A stretch of DNA of 54,233 nt from Azonexus sp. (GCA_031277255.1 JAITMS010000150.1:1-54233); one strand, 5' to 3'. Positions 34,978-44,138 are shown, counted from the stretch's first letter. The notes: a model not told the origin generated them from the letters alone. Translations and numbers: made by a program.

Positions 34978-36948
34978 TTGTCCGCGTCCTCCCTCGCCGC
35001 AGTTTTCTCGCCCGCCGGCCCCTTGGCTGCCGCCATTGACGGTTATCGCGTCCGTCAGCAGCAGGTCGACATGGCCGAGCGCATTGCCGCCGCCATTGAC
35101 CAGTGCGCGGTCTTTATCGCCGAGGCCGGAACCGGCACGGGCAAGACTTTTGCCTATCTGGTTCCGGCACTTCGTTCCGGCGGCAAGGTGATTGTCTCGA
35201 CCGGCACCAAAACCCTGCAAGACCAGTTGTTCAACAAGGATTTGCCGACCGTGCGCGCGGCTCTGAAAGCGCCGGTGCGGATTGCCTTGCTCAAGGGGCG
35301 GGCCAATTACGTTTGCCCCTACCACCTCGAGCGGGCGCTGGCCGATGGCCGTTTTCTCGACCGTCAGGATGCCGCCGACGCCCGCCGCATCGCGGCTTTC
35401 GCCAAAATCACCCAGAGCGGCGACAAGGCCGAATGTCGGGAAGTCAAGGAAAACTCGCCGGTCTGGCAGCAGGCGACCTCGACCCGCGACAACTGTCTCG
35501 GCCAGGATTGCCCCCGCTACAAGGACTGTTTCGTCATGCAGGCGCGGCGCGAGGCGATGGCGGCCGATCTGGTGGTCGTCAATCACCATCTCTTTTTTGC
35601 CGACGTGATGTTGCGCGACGGCGGCATGGCCGAGTTGCTGCCCGCCTGCAACACGGTCATTTTTGACGAAGCCCACCAGTTGCCGGAAGTCGCCGCGCTC
35701 TTTTTCGGCGCTTCCGTCTCGACCGCGCAGGCGCTCGATCTCGCCCGCGACGCCCGATCCGAAGGCTTGCTCCACGCCCGCGACTGCGCCCAACTGCAAA
35801 GCGCTTCCCGGCAACTGGAAAAAGCGGCCAAAGACCTGCGGCTGGCCGTCGGCATCGACACCGGCCGTTTCTCCTGGGGCCAGTTACGGGAAAACCCCGC
35901 TTTCGCCCCGGCCCTGAAGGCGCTGGAAGACGAGATGAGCGCCTTTGCCGCGCTGCTCGAAACCCAGGCCGAACGGGCCGAAGGGCTGGAAAAATGCTGG
36001 CAGCGGGCGGGCGAATTGCGAGAAATGCTCGCCGCCTGGCAAAAACTCGCCGACGACAGCGCCGTGCGCTGGGCCGAAGCCTTCAACCATTCTCTGCAAC
36101 TCAACATCACGCCTCTCGATGTCGCCGAAATTTTCCAGAAACAAATGGGCGGCCATCCGCGCGCCTGGATCTTCACCTCGGCGACCCTCGCCGTGCAGGG
36201 CCAGTTTCACCATTACTGCGCCGAACTCGGCTTGCAAGACGCCGCCGCCGCCTGCTGGCAAAGCCCCTTCGATTTCGCCACTCAGGCCGTGCTCTACGCG
36301 CCGCCGGGAATGCCGGAGCCGAACGCTTACCATTACGCCGAAGCCGTCGTCGACGCCGCCTTGCCCGCCGTGCTGGCCGCTGGCGGCGGCGTTTTCTTCC
36401 TCTGCACCAGCCTCAAGGCCATGCGCCGCACGCACGAATTGCTGCAAGAACGCCTCGGCGACGCGGAGGCCGACAGGCCCCTGCTGCTGCAAGGCGAAGC
36501 CAGCAAGGACGATCTGCTGCGCCGCTTTCGCCATCACGGCAAAGCCATTCTGGTCGGCAGCCAGAGCTTCTGGGAAGGCGTCGACGTGCGCGGCGAAGCC
36601 CTGTCGCTGGTCGTCATCGACAAAATCCCCTTCGCCCCGCCCGACGACCCGGTGCTCGCCGCCCGCATCGAACAGATGAAGCGCCAGGGCCGCAACGCCT
36701 TCATGGAATACCAGTTGCCCCGCGCCGTCATCAGCGTCAAACAGGGCGCGGGCCGCCTGATCCGCGATGAAACCGACCGCGGGGTGTTGATGATCTGCGA
36801 CCCCCGGCTTTTATCCAAACCCTATGGCCGCCGGGTATGGCAAAGTCTGCCGCCGATGAAACGCACCAAGGAGTTGTCCGTCGTGCTCGATTTTTTCGCG
36901 GCAGGCAAGGCCGGGGCTGAAATGGAACAGGAAACAACACATGTTTAA
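34978..36948 (+). CDS. DinG/YoaA-type ATP-dependent DNA helicase
   Basis: A 656-residue XPD-like superfamily 2 helicase. Walker A is AEAGTGTGKTFAYL. The iron-sulfur cluster cysteines are around YVCPYHLE, KAECREV, NCLGQDCPRYKDCF, and the DEAH box is in FDEAHQLPE. Motifs IV-VI include FFLCTSLKAMRRTHELL, GSQSFWEGVDVRGEAL and VKQGAGRLIRDETDRG. These enzymes help at stalled forks or R-loops; YoaA works with HolC in E. coli. The start is a TTG at 34978. The stop lies 8 bp inside the next gene. A 5'->3' direction is known for the family. Confidence 0.92.
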   Translation: MSASSLAAVFSPAGPLAAAIDGYRVRQQQVDMAERIAAAIDQCAVFIAEAGTGTGKTFAYLVPALRSGGKVIVSTGTKTLQDQLFNKDLPTVRAALKAPVRIALLKGRANYVCPYHLERALADGRFLDRQDAADARRIAAFAKITQSGDKAECREVKENSPVWQQATSTRDNCLGQDCPRYKDCFVMQARREAMAADLVVVNHHLFFADVMLRDGGMAELLPACNTVIFDEAHQLPEVAALFFGASVSTAQALDLARDARSEGLLHARDCAQLQSASRQLEKAAKDLRLAVGIDTGRFSWGQLRENPAFAPALKALEDEMSAFAALLETQAERAEGLEKCWQRAGELREMLAAWQKLADDSAVRWAEAFNHSLQLNITPLDVAEIFQKQMGGHPRAWIFTSATLAVQGQFHHYCAELGLQDAAAACWQSPFDFATQAVLYAPPGMPEPNAYHYAEAVVDAALPAVLAAGGGVFFLCTSLKAMRRTHELLQERLGDAEADRPLLLQGEASKDDLLRRFRHHGKAILVGSQSFWEGVDVRGEALSLVVIDKIPFAPPDDPVLAARIEQMKRQGRNAFMEYQLPRAVISVKQGAGRLIRDETDRGVLMICDPRLLSKPYGRRVWQSLPPMKRTKELSVVLDFFAAGKAGAEMEQETTHV

Positions 36949-38128
36949 CCGCGACGCGCTCGCTGCCGCCTTGGCCGATGGCGGCGGCCTCGACTTTAAC
37001 GCTCTGGCTGCCACCCATGCTGCCCTGTTTTCGCAGGGCGCGGTTGAACTGCCCGCCGCTACGCTGTCCGCCATTCGCCAACTGGTCGCCGCCATCGAAA
37101 GCGTTGTCGCGCTGCCGTCTTATCGTGACCGTGTCCTGTCCTGGGCGCCGCCCGGCATCGGCGGCGAGCCGCCTGCCCGCAGCGTTTTTTTCGGTTATGA
37201 CTTTCATCTGGTCGATGCGCAGCCGAAGCTCATCGAAATCAACACCAACGCTGGCGGCGGTTTGCTCAACACCTGTCTGCTCAGGGCGCATGGCGCGGCG
37301 GAAGCGGCGGCAAAAATCGAGGCTGATTTCGTCGCCATGTTCCGTGAGGAGTGGCGTCTGGCGCGGGGCGATGCGCCTTTGTCGCGGATCGCCATTGTCG
37401 ATGAAAACCCGGCGGCGCAGTATCTGGCGCCGGAGTTTGAACTGTTCCGCCATCTTTTTGAGCGGCATGGCGTGGCGGCGGTGATTGCCGATCCGGCGGA
37501 ATTTGCCGAGGCGGGCGGGCGGCTGCTGCATCGGGGCGCGGCGGTCGATCTGGTGTACAACCGGCTCACCGATTTTTCGCTCGACACACCGGCTAGCGCC
37601 GCCTTGCGCGCCGCCGCGGCGGCGGGCGGCGTGGTCGTGACGCCGCATCCCTTCGCCCACGCACTCTATGCCGACAAGCGCAATCTGACGCTTTTTTCCG
37701 ACCCGGCCACGCTTGCCGAATGGGGCTTGCCGACAGCGACACGCGCCACCCTGCTGGCCGGGGTGCCGCGCACGGTCGCGGTGCGGGCGGAAGGTGACGA
37801 AAAAGCGGGCGAACGCTTCTGGGCCGAGCGCAAACGCTGGTTCTTCAAACCCGCCGCCGGGTTTGGCAGCCGCGCCGCTTATCGCGGCGACAAGCTGACC
37901 AAGCGGGTCTTTGAGGAAATTCTCCAAGGCGGCTACATCGCCCAGGAAATCGCGCCGCCGTCGGAACATCAGGTGTGGGTTGGTGGCGAACCGCAACAGA
38001 TGAAGGCCGATATTCGCGCTTACGTTTATCAGGGCCGCGTCCAGTTGTTCGCCGCCCGCCTGTATCAGGGGCAGACCACCAATTTCCGCACTCCCGGCGG
38101 CGGTTTCGCGCCGGTTTTTGCGCTTTGA
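36941..38128 (+). CDS. ATP-grasp-like protein of unknown substrate
   Basis: A 395-residue protein. The middle contains IEINTNAGGGLLN and the later part KRWFFKPAAGFGSRAAYRG and QEIAPPSEHQ. This resembles a circularly arranged ATP-grasp ligase of the kind found in glutathione-like or uncharacterised peptide ligases. The final segment (MKADIRAYVYQGRVQLFAARL) would hold the metal-binding end. It overlaps the helicase gene by 8 bp and is probably cotranscribed. I do not recognise a more precise family, and the substrate is not clear from the neighbours. Confidence 0.7.
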   Translation: MFNRDALAAALADGGGLDFNALAATHAALFSQGAVELPAATLSAIRQLVAAIESVVALPSYRDRVLSWAPPGIGGEPPARSVFFGYDFHLVDAQPKLIEINTNAGGGLLNTCLLRAHGAAEAAAKIEADFVAMFREEWRLARGDAPLSRIAIVDENPAAQYLAPEFELFRHLFERHGVAAVIADPAEFAEAGGRLLHRGAAVDLVYNRLTDFSLDTPASAALRAAAAAGGVVVTPHPFAHALYADKRNLTLFSDPATLAEWGLPTATRATLLAGVPRTVAVRAEGDEKAGERFWAERKRWFFKPAAGFGSRAAYRGDKLTKRVFEEILQGGYIAQEIAPPSEHQVWVGGEPQQMKADIRAYVYQGRVQLFAARLYQGQTTNFRTPGGGFAPVFAL

Positions 38129-38174
38129 GCGGGCGGCTGCCCAGCCGATTCGGCGGCCTTGCGCCCGCGCCCGG

Positions 38175-39116
38175 TCAAAACGAATAGACCAGGGTCAAGC
38201 GCGTCAGCGTATCCGTATTCTCCAAGGGCGGCGGCGGGTCGCTTTCGTACTGGATGAGATAGGACAGCCGCGCCGACAGCGTGCCGGTCAAGGCGACGTT
38301 GAGGGCGGTTTCCGAGACGATGGTGCTGTTTCGGCTGTCGGCGTAGTAGGAAAAATCCTCGGTGAAGGTGAGCGTCGGCAAGATCGCCCAGCGGTTGCGC
38401 ACGGCGGCGCGCAGGGCGATGCTGTTGTCGGTGGCGTTGTCCTCGACATGGCGGGTCTGGCGCAGCGCCGGGCCGCCCTCGGCGGATAGCGTCAAATCGG
38501 GGCTGTCGATGATCGTGTAGCCGAAACCGAGGGATTCGGTCAAACGTCTGCGAAAACCGGCAAAACGGTTGTTCTCCCAACTGAGCAGGCCGGTCGCGTA
38601 GAACGGCCCGTCGAATTTGTAGCGGGCGTTGTAAGCGGCGAAATAGCGGCTCTTGGTGGTGACGCCATCGCTGCGCTGATAATCGGCGGTGATGTCGAAG
38701 GTCTGATCCCAGCGCAGGCCCTCACGGGTGAAATGCAGCCCCAGCGCGGCATTGGTGCCCTCGGTATTGCCGGTGGTGTTGGCCGCGCCGGCTTCGCCTT
38801 GTCCTTTCCAGCCATCGAGCGCCTCCTGTCGGGCCAGCTTTTCTTTGTGCCGGGCCTCGGTTTCGGCTTTGAATCGGGCTGTCAGGGCGTCGATTTCCGC
38901 GATTGCATCGGGGTTGGTTTTTTTCGCCGTCTCGACGACGGCGGTCAGCGTTATGGCATTTCCGCTTGCCACCGCGGCGCGGATCATCTCGGCAACCGGC
39001 GCGGGAAGGGGCGCGGAAATGGGCGCGGCCAAGGCGGGCGTGGCGATCAGGGCGGCGGTGAAGGCAGACAGGCAGAGGAATTTGAGCGGGGTGGCGAGGT
39101 TCATCATCGAAAACAT
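38175..39116 (-). CDS. DUF481 outer-membrane protein
   Basis: A 313-residue protein with a signal peptide (TALIATPALA) and about 85 residues of helical linker with Asp/Glu/Lys clusters. The DUF481 beta-barrel follows (about 115-313, with LHFTREGLRWDQTFDITADY, YTIIDSPDLTL and TLTRLTLVYSF). The C-terminal Phe is the outer-membrane barrel signal. The function of YdiY-type proteins is unknown. It is a single gene convergent with the ATP-grasp gene (46 bp between stops). Confidence 0.85.
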   Translation of the reverse strand: MFSMMNLATPLKFLCLSAFTAALIATPALAAPISAPLPAPVAEMIRAAVASGNAITLTAVVETAKKTNPDAIAEIDALTARFKAETEARHKEKLARQEALDGWKGQGEAGAANTTGNTEGTNAALGLHFTREGLRWDQTFDITADYQRSDGVTTKSRYFAAYNARYKFDGPFYATGLLSWENNRFAGFRRRLTESLGFGYTIIDSPDLTLSAEGGPALRQTRHVEDNATDNSIALRAAVRNRWAILPTLTFTEDFSYYADSRNSTIVSETALNVALTGTLSARLSYLIQYESDPPPPLENTDTLTRLTLVYSF

Positions 39117-39249
39117 CTCTATGGCATAGGCATAAAAATCAGGGGTGGCAATTTTGCCTCATAAACTGGCGGGTGGCATTTCAGTCAAATCACCTTGAGG
39201 CGCAAGGAGGCAGAACCCATTCAAGGCTTCGATGTGTACAATGCCGCCC

Positions 39250-39753
39250 ATGAAAGTCTTTGGCATTGCCGGTTATTCCGGCTCCGGCAAGACGACCTTG
39301 CTGGAAAAACTGATTCCCTGCCTGACGGCGCGCGGCTTCACGGTGTCGGTCATCAAGCACACCCACCACGGTTTTGACATCGACCGTCCGGGCAAGGATT
39401 CTTACCGTCACCGCGAGGCCGGGGCGAGCGAGGTGCTGCTTGCCTGTGACGACCGCTGGGCGTTGATGCGCGAGCAGCGCGGCGGCAGTGCCAGTCTCGA
39501 TGATCTGCTGGCGCGGCTGGCGCCCTGTGATCTGGTGCTGGTCGAAGGCTTCAAACGAGAACCCGTGCCCAAGCTCGAAGTCCATCGGCCAGAAAACGGC
39601 AAGCCGCCGCTTTTTCCTGAGCGCCCGGACATCGTCGCGGTGGCGACCGACGCGCCGCTTGCTACCACACTGCCTTGCCTGCCGCTCGATGACATCGAGG
39701 GCATTGCCGATTTCATCCTGTCCACTGTCTGCCTGCCGGAGCGTCCATGCTGA
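39250..39753 (+). CDS. mobB: Molybdopterin-guanine dinucleotide biosynthesis protein MobB
   Basis: A 167-residue P-loop protein (GYSGSGKTTLLEKL) that assists MobA in adding GMP to molybdopterin. The VIKHTHHGFDIDRPGKDSYR segment, EVLLA and DLVLVEGFKREPVPKLEVHR are characteristic. The ATG at 39250 starts right at the fold; an ATG 18 bp upstream is also in frame. It overlaps moeA by 7 bp. Cofactor genes here fit the iorAB molybdenum enzyme in the same window, although that enzyme probably uses the cytosine form. Confidence 0.93.
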   Translation: MKVFGIAGYSGSGKTTLLEKLIPCLTARGFTVSVIKHTHHGFDIDRPGKDSYRHREAGASEVLLACDDRWALMREQRGGSASLDDLLARLAPCDLVLVEGFKREPVPKLEVHRPENGKPPLFPERPDIVAVATDAPLATTLPCLPLDDIEGIADFILSTVCLPERPC

Positions 39754-40955
39754 CTTTTGAACAAGCCCTCGACCAGTTGCTGGCGGCGGCGCGGCCCGTC
39801 GTCGAAACCCGCAGTCTGCCGCTGAGCGTTGCCGCCGGGCGGGTGCTGGCGGCGGCGCAGTATGCCGCCGTCAATTCGCCGCCGCTCGATAATTCGGCGA
39901 TGGATGGCTACGCCGTGCGCGTTGCCGACATCACCGCCGCTGGCGTCAGTTTGCCGGTCAGCCAGCGGATTCCGGCGGGCTGCCTTGGTCAGCCCTTGCT
40001 GCCCGGTACGGCGGCCCGCATTTTTACCGGCGCGCCAGCGCCCTCCGGCGCTGATGCCGTGGTCATGCAGGAGCATTGCGCGGCGAGCGGCGAACAGGTG
40101 GTCATCAACTGCCTGCCGCAAGTCGGCGACAACATCCGCCGCGCCGGGGAGAGCATGGCGATTGGCGAGGCCATCCTCAAGGCAGGCATCCGGCTGCGGC
40201 CGCAGGATGTGGCGCTGGCCGCCGCCGCCGGTCTGCCGGAACTGCCGGTTTACCGCCGTCTGCGCGTCGGCGTTTTCTTCACCGGCGACGAACTCGCCGA
40301 GCCGGGCCAGCCGCTGCCGCCGGGCGGCATCTACAACTCCAACCGCTTTGCCCTGCGGGCACTGCTCGACGGCCTCGGCTGCGAAGTGCGCGACCTGGGC
40401 GAGGTGCCGGACAATCTGGCGGCGACCCGTGAAGCCTTGCGGAAAGCGGCTGCCGACAACGATCTGATCGTCACCAGCGGCGGCGTCTCGGTTGGCGAAG
40501 AAGACCACGTCAGACCCGCCGTCGAGATGGAAGGCCGCCTCGATCTGTGGAAAATCGCCATCAAGCCGGGCAAACCCCTGGCTTTCGGCGAAGTCCGCCG
40601 CGCCGATGGCAGCAAAACCTGGTTCATCGGTCTACCTGGCAACCCGGTGTCGGCGGTGGTGACTTTTCTCATTCTCGTCCGCCCCTTTGTGCTCCGCCTG
40701 CAAGGCGTCGCCGATGCGCTGCCGCGCCGTTTTTCGCTGCGCGCCGAATTTGACTGGCCCAAACCGGACGCCCGCGCCGAGTTTCTGCGCGGCCGGACGA
40801 CGGCGGAGGGCGGCGTCGAACTGTTCCATAATCAGGGCGCGGGCGTTCTCACCTCGCTGTGCTGGGCCGACGGACTGGTGCCGCTACGGCCCGGCCAAGC
40901 GGTCAAACGCGGCGAGATGCTGCCTTTTCTGCCCTTTTCGGAATTGCTGGCATGA
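39747..40955 (+). CDS. moeA: Molybdopterin molybdenumtransferase MoeA
   Basis: A 402-residue enzyme that inserts molybdate into adenylated molybdopterin. Domain signatures: SPPLDNSAMDGYAVRVADI near residue 50, PGTAARIFTGAPAPSGADAV, the GEPH-like VFFTGDELAEPGQPL, and TSGGVSVGEEDHV and FIGLPGNPVSAVVTF in the MogA-like domain. The C-terminal domain (residues 330-402) is present. The ATG overlaps mobB. Its stop overlaps the moaD ATG. Confidence 0.95.
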   Translation: MLTFEQALDQLLAAARPVVETRSLPLSVAAGRVLAAAQYAAVNSPPLDNSAMDGYAVRVADITAAGVSLPVSQRIPAGCLGQPLLPGTAARIFTGAPAPSGADAVVMQEHCAASGEQVVINCLPQVGDNIRRAGESMAIGEAILKAGIRLRPQDVALAAAAGLPELPVYRRLRVGVFFTGDELAEPGQPLPPGGIYNSNRFALRALLDGLGCEVRDLGEVPDNLAATREALRKAAADNDLIVTSGGVSVGEEDHVRPAVEMEGRLDLWKIAIKPGKPLAFGEVRRADGSKTWFIGLPGNPVSAVVTFLILVRPFVLRLQGVADALPRRFSLRAEFDWPKPDARAEFLRGRTTAEGGVELFHNQGAGVLTSLCWADGLVPLRPGQAVKRGEMLPFLPFSELLA

Positions 40956-41200
40956 AGATCAAAATCCTCTACTTCGCCGGTTTGCGCGAGGCGCTCGGCT
41001 GCTCCGGCGAAAACCTCGAACTCCCGCCGGACATCGCCACCGTCGGCCAGTTGCGCGACTGGCTGGTCAGCCAGGGGCGCGGCAAGCTGGCCAGCGTCAA
41101 AAACCTGCGCTGCGCCGTCAATCAGGCCATGACCGGGTTCGACGCGGCGCTCGGCGACGGCGACGAAATCGCTTTCTTCCCGCCCGTCACCGGCGGTTAG
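40952..41200 (+). CDS. moaD: Molybdopterin synthase small subunit MoaD
   Basis: An 82-residue ubiquitin-like sulfur carrier that ends in the diagnostic Gly-Gly (PPVTGG). The start KIKILYFAGLREALG and the VNQAMTGFDAALGDGDEIAFFPPV segment are typical. It provides the thiocarboxylate for dithiolene formation with MoaE, which is not in the window. Coupled to moeA by a 4-bp overlap. Confidence 0.93.
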   Translation: MKIKILYFAGLREALGCSGENLELPPDIATVGQLRDWLVSQGRGKLASVKNLRCAVNQAMTGFDAALGDGDEIAFFPPVTGG

Positions 41201-41241
41201 GCGTCAAGCCGTCACGCCAGTTTCCAGTAAAGGACGCTTTA

Positions 41242-41631
41242 ATGCTTGCCCAATCTTTATCTCCCTGCATCGTCACGACCAAGGTGGCGGAATCCCGCGA
41301 TTTTTACGTGAAATACTTTGGCGCCAAAATCACATTCGATTGCGGGTGGTATATCAACCTCGAATTTGGCAAGGGCGCCAGCCTTCAATTCATGGCGCCG
41401 CAATCTGACCAAACCGCCTGCAATCCTGCTGGCTTAACGTACAACTTCTGTGTTGCCGACGTTGACGCAGAGTTCCAGGCGCTTGCGGCTTCCGGTCTTG
41501 CGGCCATTATGCCGCTGGCAGATCATCCCTGGGGAGACCGTGGCTTCGCAGTTCAAGACCCGAACGGTGTTGTGCTTTACATCTACTCTGACCGGGAACC
41601 TGATGCCGAATTCAAGCAGTACTACAAATGA
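41242..41631 (+). CDS. VOC (glyoxalase/bleomycin-resistance) family protein
   Basis: A 129-residue single-module vicinal-oxygen-chelate protein: IVTTKVAESRDFYVKYFGAK, INLEFGKGASLQFMAP, FCVADVDAEFQAL and FAVQDPNGVVLYIYS. The metal and substrate are unknown. Its codon use is less GC-rich than moaD upstream. VOC proteins are frequent integron cassette products, and an attC-like site lies 170 bp downstream beyond a MITE-like repeat. This could therefore be a cassette that was later split from its attC. Confidence 0.82.
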   Translation: MLAQSLSPCIVTTKVAESRDFYVKYFGAKITFDCGWYINLEFGKGASLQFMAPQSDQTACNPAGLTYNFCVADVDAEFQALAASGLAAIMPLADHPWGDRGFAVQDPNGVVLYIYSDREPDAEFKQYYK

Positions 41632-41643
41632 TGTTGTACGCGC

Positions 41644-41796
41644 TTAGAGCATTTTATGTTCAAATATTTACGCTCCCGTTCGTCCTGAGCTTGTCGAAGG
41701 ACGGTGCGGAGAGATACGGCGGCTTGAACCGGGCTTCGACAGGCTCAGCCCGAACGGTATAGGGGCGTGTATGCACTTGAATCAAAACTGCTCTAG
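41644..41796. repeat. MITE/REP-like element R4
   Basis: 153 bp. Ends TTAGAGCATTTTATGTTCAA (41644-41663) and TTGAATCAAAACTGCTCTAG (41777-41796) are imperfect inverted repeats; inside lies a REP core (41678-41757) with CCGTTCGTCCTGAGC and CAGGCTCAGCCCGAACGG. The right half is nearly the same as that of R2 (GTGTATGCACTNGAATCAAA). It begins 12 bp after the VOC stop. Confidence 0.75.
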
Positions 41797-41802
41797 TGAT
41801 GC

Positions 41803-41863
41803 GTCTCACATTGCGCTCAAGCCGGACGCGCCTACAGCGCGCCGTTTGATTTAAGCGTTGAAC
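41803..41863 (+). other. Solo attC-like site
   Basis: 61 bp. GTCTCAC at the left (41803-41809), then GCTCAAGCCGGACGCGCC, loop CTACA, GCGCGCCG, TTTGATTTAAG and GTTGAAC (41857-41863), which fits the GTTRRRY box. The layout matches attC1-5, but the left box differs from consensus and pairing of the outer boxes is weak. It directly precedes the GTPase gene. Confidence 0.5.
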
Positions 41864-41866
41864 AGC

Positions 41867-42745
41867 ATGTCGATCCAGTGGTTTCCCGGACACATGACGG
41901 CGGCCCGCAAAAAGGCTGCCGAGACGCTGGCTCTGGCCGATGTCGTGGTTGAAGTGCTCGATGCCCGTCTGCCTGCGGCTTCCAGCAATCCCATGATCGG
42001 TGAGTTGCGGGCCTTTCGTCAGCGGCCTTGCCTCAAGCTGCTCAACAAGGCTGATCTCGCCGATCCTGAGGCGACCGCTGCCTGGCTGCGGCATTTTTCG
42101 CAACAGCCGGGGGTCGCGGCGATTGCCGTTTCCTGCAAAAAAGCCAGCGACATCGGCAAAATCCGCCCTCTGGCGCAAAAGCTCGCGCCGCACCGGAATG
42201 ACGCGGTCAAACCCTTGCGCCTGATGATTATGGGCATCCCCAACGTCGGCAAATCGACGCTGCTGAACGCGCTGGTCAAAAAAAAAGTCGCCGCTGTCGG
42301 CGACCAGCCTGCCGTCACCAAAAGCCAGCAGCGGATCGACATTGATTCGCGGCTGACGCTCTACGACACGCCCGGTCTGCTCTGGCCGAAAATCGCCGAT
42401 CCCGTCGACGGCCTGATGCTCGCCGCCAGCCATGCTGTCGGCGTCAATGCCTATATCGGCGAGGATGTCGCCATTTTTCTCGCCGATTACCTGCGGCAAA
42501 CCTACCCGGCGCTGCTGGCTGCCCGTTACGGCCCGGCGCTGGCTGGCCGGGACGGTGTCGGCATCCTCGACGCCGTCGCCGAAAAACGCGGCTGCCGCAA
42601 GCGGGGCGGCGAGTGGGACAGGGAAAAGGCGGCGGCCATTCTGCTCACCGATTACCGCAGCGGCGCGCTGGGCCGGATCAGTCTGGAAACCCCGGCTTTA
42701 CGCGCCGCCCGCATACAGCAATTGGCCGCCGTGGACGAGATGTAG
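41867..42745 (+). CDS. Circularly permuted ribosome-assembly GTPase (YlqF/RbgA family)
   Basis: A 292-residue GTPase with permuted motif order: G4 (LLNKADLAD) comes before G1 ([14 protein letters not shown]) and G3 (LYDTPGLLWPK). The N-terminal IQWFPGHMTAARKKA is the family hallmark. RbgA matures the 50S subunit in Bacillus; proteobacterial members are less studied. The ATG at 41867 fits the family start. The TAG stop (42743-42745) lies at the edge of a palindromic repeat copy. Confidence 0.92.
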   Translation: MSIQWFPGHMTAARKKAAETLALADVVVEVLDARLPAASSNPMIGELRAFRQRPCLKLLNKADLADPEATAAWLRHFSQQPGVAAIAVSCKKASDIGKIRPLAQKLAPHRNDAVKPLRLMIMGIPNVGKSTLLNALVKKKVAAVGDQPAVTKSQQRIDIDSRLTLYDTPGLLWPKIADPVDGLMLAASHAVGVNAYIGEDVAIFLADYLRQTYPALLAARYGPALAGRDGVGILDAVAEKRGCRKRGGEWDREKAAAILLTDYRSGALGRISLETPALRAARIQQLAAVDEM

Positions 42746-42838
42746 ATGGGTAGAGCGCAGCGAAACCCATCAAACCGGAGATTCCGCGCATGATGATGGG
42801 TATCGCCTGCGGCTCCACCCATCCTACGCTGGCCTTGC
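42742..42838. repeat. Palindromic GTAGGATGGG-type repeat, copy A
   Basis: About 97 bp: ATGGGTAGAGCGCAGCGAAA, CCCATC, a short middle, then GATGGGTATCGCCTGCGGCT and CCACCCATCCTACG. Copy B (48961-49053) is the same sequence in the opposite orientation, at very high identity in the outer arms. It begins with the GTPase stop codon. Confidence 0.85.
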
Positions 42839-42931
42839 GCGCCGCCCGCCTCCAGCATCCGTGAAATATCCGGGTTAGAATCCGTCCGCTGAAACCGCAA
42901 AGCGTTTCGCATTCATTTTCGGGAGACAGAG

Positions 42932-44098
42932 ATGAAAAATATCGTGTGCGCCTCGCTGTTGGCCTGCGTCACGGCCTTGTCGGCGGGCGGTGTTTGGGCT
43001 GCGGAGACGATCAAGATTGGCTTTCCCATTCCCCTGACCGGCGAGATTCCCAAGGTTGGGGAATCTTCCAAGCTGGCGGCGGAACTGTTCAGGGAAGAAG
43101 TCAATGCCAGGGGCGGTCTGGATGTTGGCGGCAAGAAATACCCGCTCGAATTCATTTACGAGAACAACGAAGCCAAGCCGGATGTCGCCATCAACGTCAC
43201 GCTCAAGCTGATTACCCGCGACAATGTGCTGGCTATCATCGGCCCGCAGTCTTCCCGCCAGGCCGTACCTGCCGGGGGTGTGGCCAACGACAACGAGACG
43301 CCGATGATTTCGCCGTGGTCGACCAACCCGGAGACGACCAGGGATCGGCCCTGGGTGTTCCGCGCCGCCTTTCTCGATAATTTCCAGGCGCCCGTGGTCG
43401 CCAATTTTGCCGCCAAACAATTCAAAGCCAAAAAAGCCGCCGTGCTGTTTGAAATTTCCAATGATTACTCCAAGGGACTGGCCGATTATTTCAAGGCAGT
43501 CTGGGAGAACAAAAACGGCAAGGCTTCGGTGGTGGCTTTCGAGTCGCACGGCCCCAAGGATCAGGATTTTTCCGCCCAGTTGACCAAGATGATCGCCGCC
43601 AAGCCGGATTTCATCTTTCTGCCGGAAAATTACAGCTTCGCCGCAGCGATCATTCCGCAGGCGCGCGACCTCGGTTACAAGGGCTATTTCATGGGTTCCG
43701 ACGCCTGGGGTTCGGCTGAATTGATGAAGCTCTGCGGCGATGCCTGTAAGGGGCAGTTCTTTTCCACCCATTACGCCGCCGCTGGCGCGCAGGGCGCGAC
43801 CAAGGCGTTCATCGACAAATACCAGAAGAAATACGGCTATGTGCCGGACGACGTGGCCGCCCTGACCTGGGATTCGGTGGTGCTGATGACCGAGGCGGTG
43901 CAAAAGGTCGGCAAGCTGGACAAGAACATCGACAAGATGCGCCGGGCGATCCGCGACAATCTCGCCGCCGTCAAGGAATTCAAAGGCATCACCGGCAACA
44001 TGCGTTTCGATGAGCAGGGCGACCCGGTCAAGTGCGCGGTCATCGTTGAGATTGGTCAACAGGGCGAGTTCGCCTTCAAGGAATCGGTCTGTCCGTGA
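42932..44098 (+). CDS. livK: Periplasmic substrate-binding protein of a LivK-type ABC transporter
   Basis: A 388-residue type I periplasmic binding protein. The signal peptide ends at GGVWAAETIKIG; IGFPIPLTGEIPKVG, AIIGPQSSRQAVPAGG, LFEISNDYSKGLADYF and GYFMGSDAWGSAE are typical. Substrates for this class are branched-chain amino acids, amides or urea; I cannot choose between them. GGGAGACAGAG precedes the ATG. It is separated from livH by 616 bp that contain a REP half and an unrelated DUF2007 gene, so the operon has been interrupted. Confidence 0.92.
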   Translation: MKNIVCASLLACVTALSAGGVWAAETIKIGFPIPLTGEIPKVGESSKLAAELFREEVNARGGLDVGGKKYPLEFIYENNEAKPDVAINVTLKLITRDNVLAIIGPQSSRQAVPAGGVANDNETPMISPWSTNPETTRDRPWVFRAAFLDNFQAPVVANFAAKQFKAKKAAVLFEISNDYSKGLADYFKAVWENKNGKASVVAFESHGPKDQDFSAQLTKMIAAKPDFIFLPENYSFAAAIIPQARDLGYKGYFMGSDAWGSAELMKLCGDACKGQFFSTHYAAAGAQGATKAFIDKYQKKYGYVPDDVAALTWDSVVLMTEAVQKVGKLDKNIDKMRRAIRDNLAAVKEFKGITGNMRFDEQGDPVKCAVIVEIGQQGEFAFKESVCP

Positions 44099-44138
44099 AT
44101 TGAAGCGGCCATTGGATTTGATCGCTGATCATTTGACA

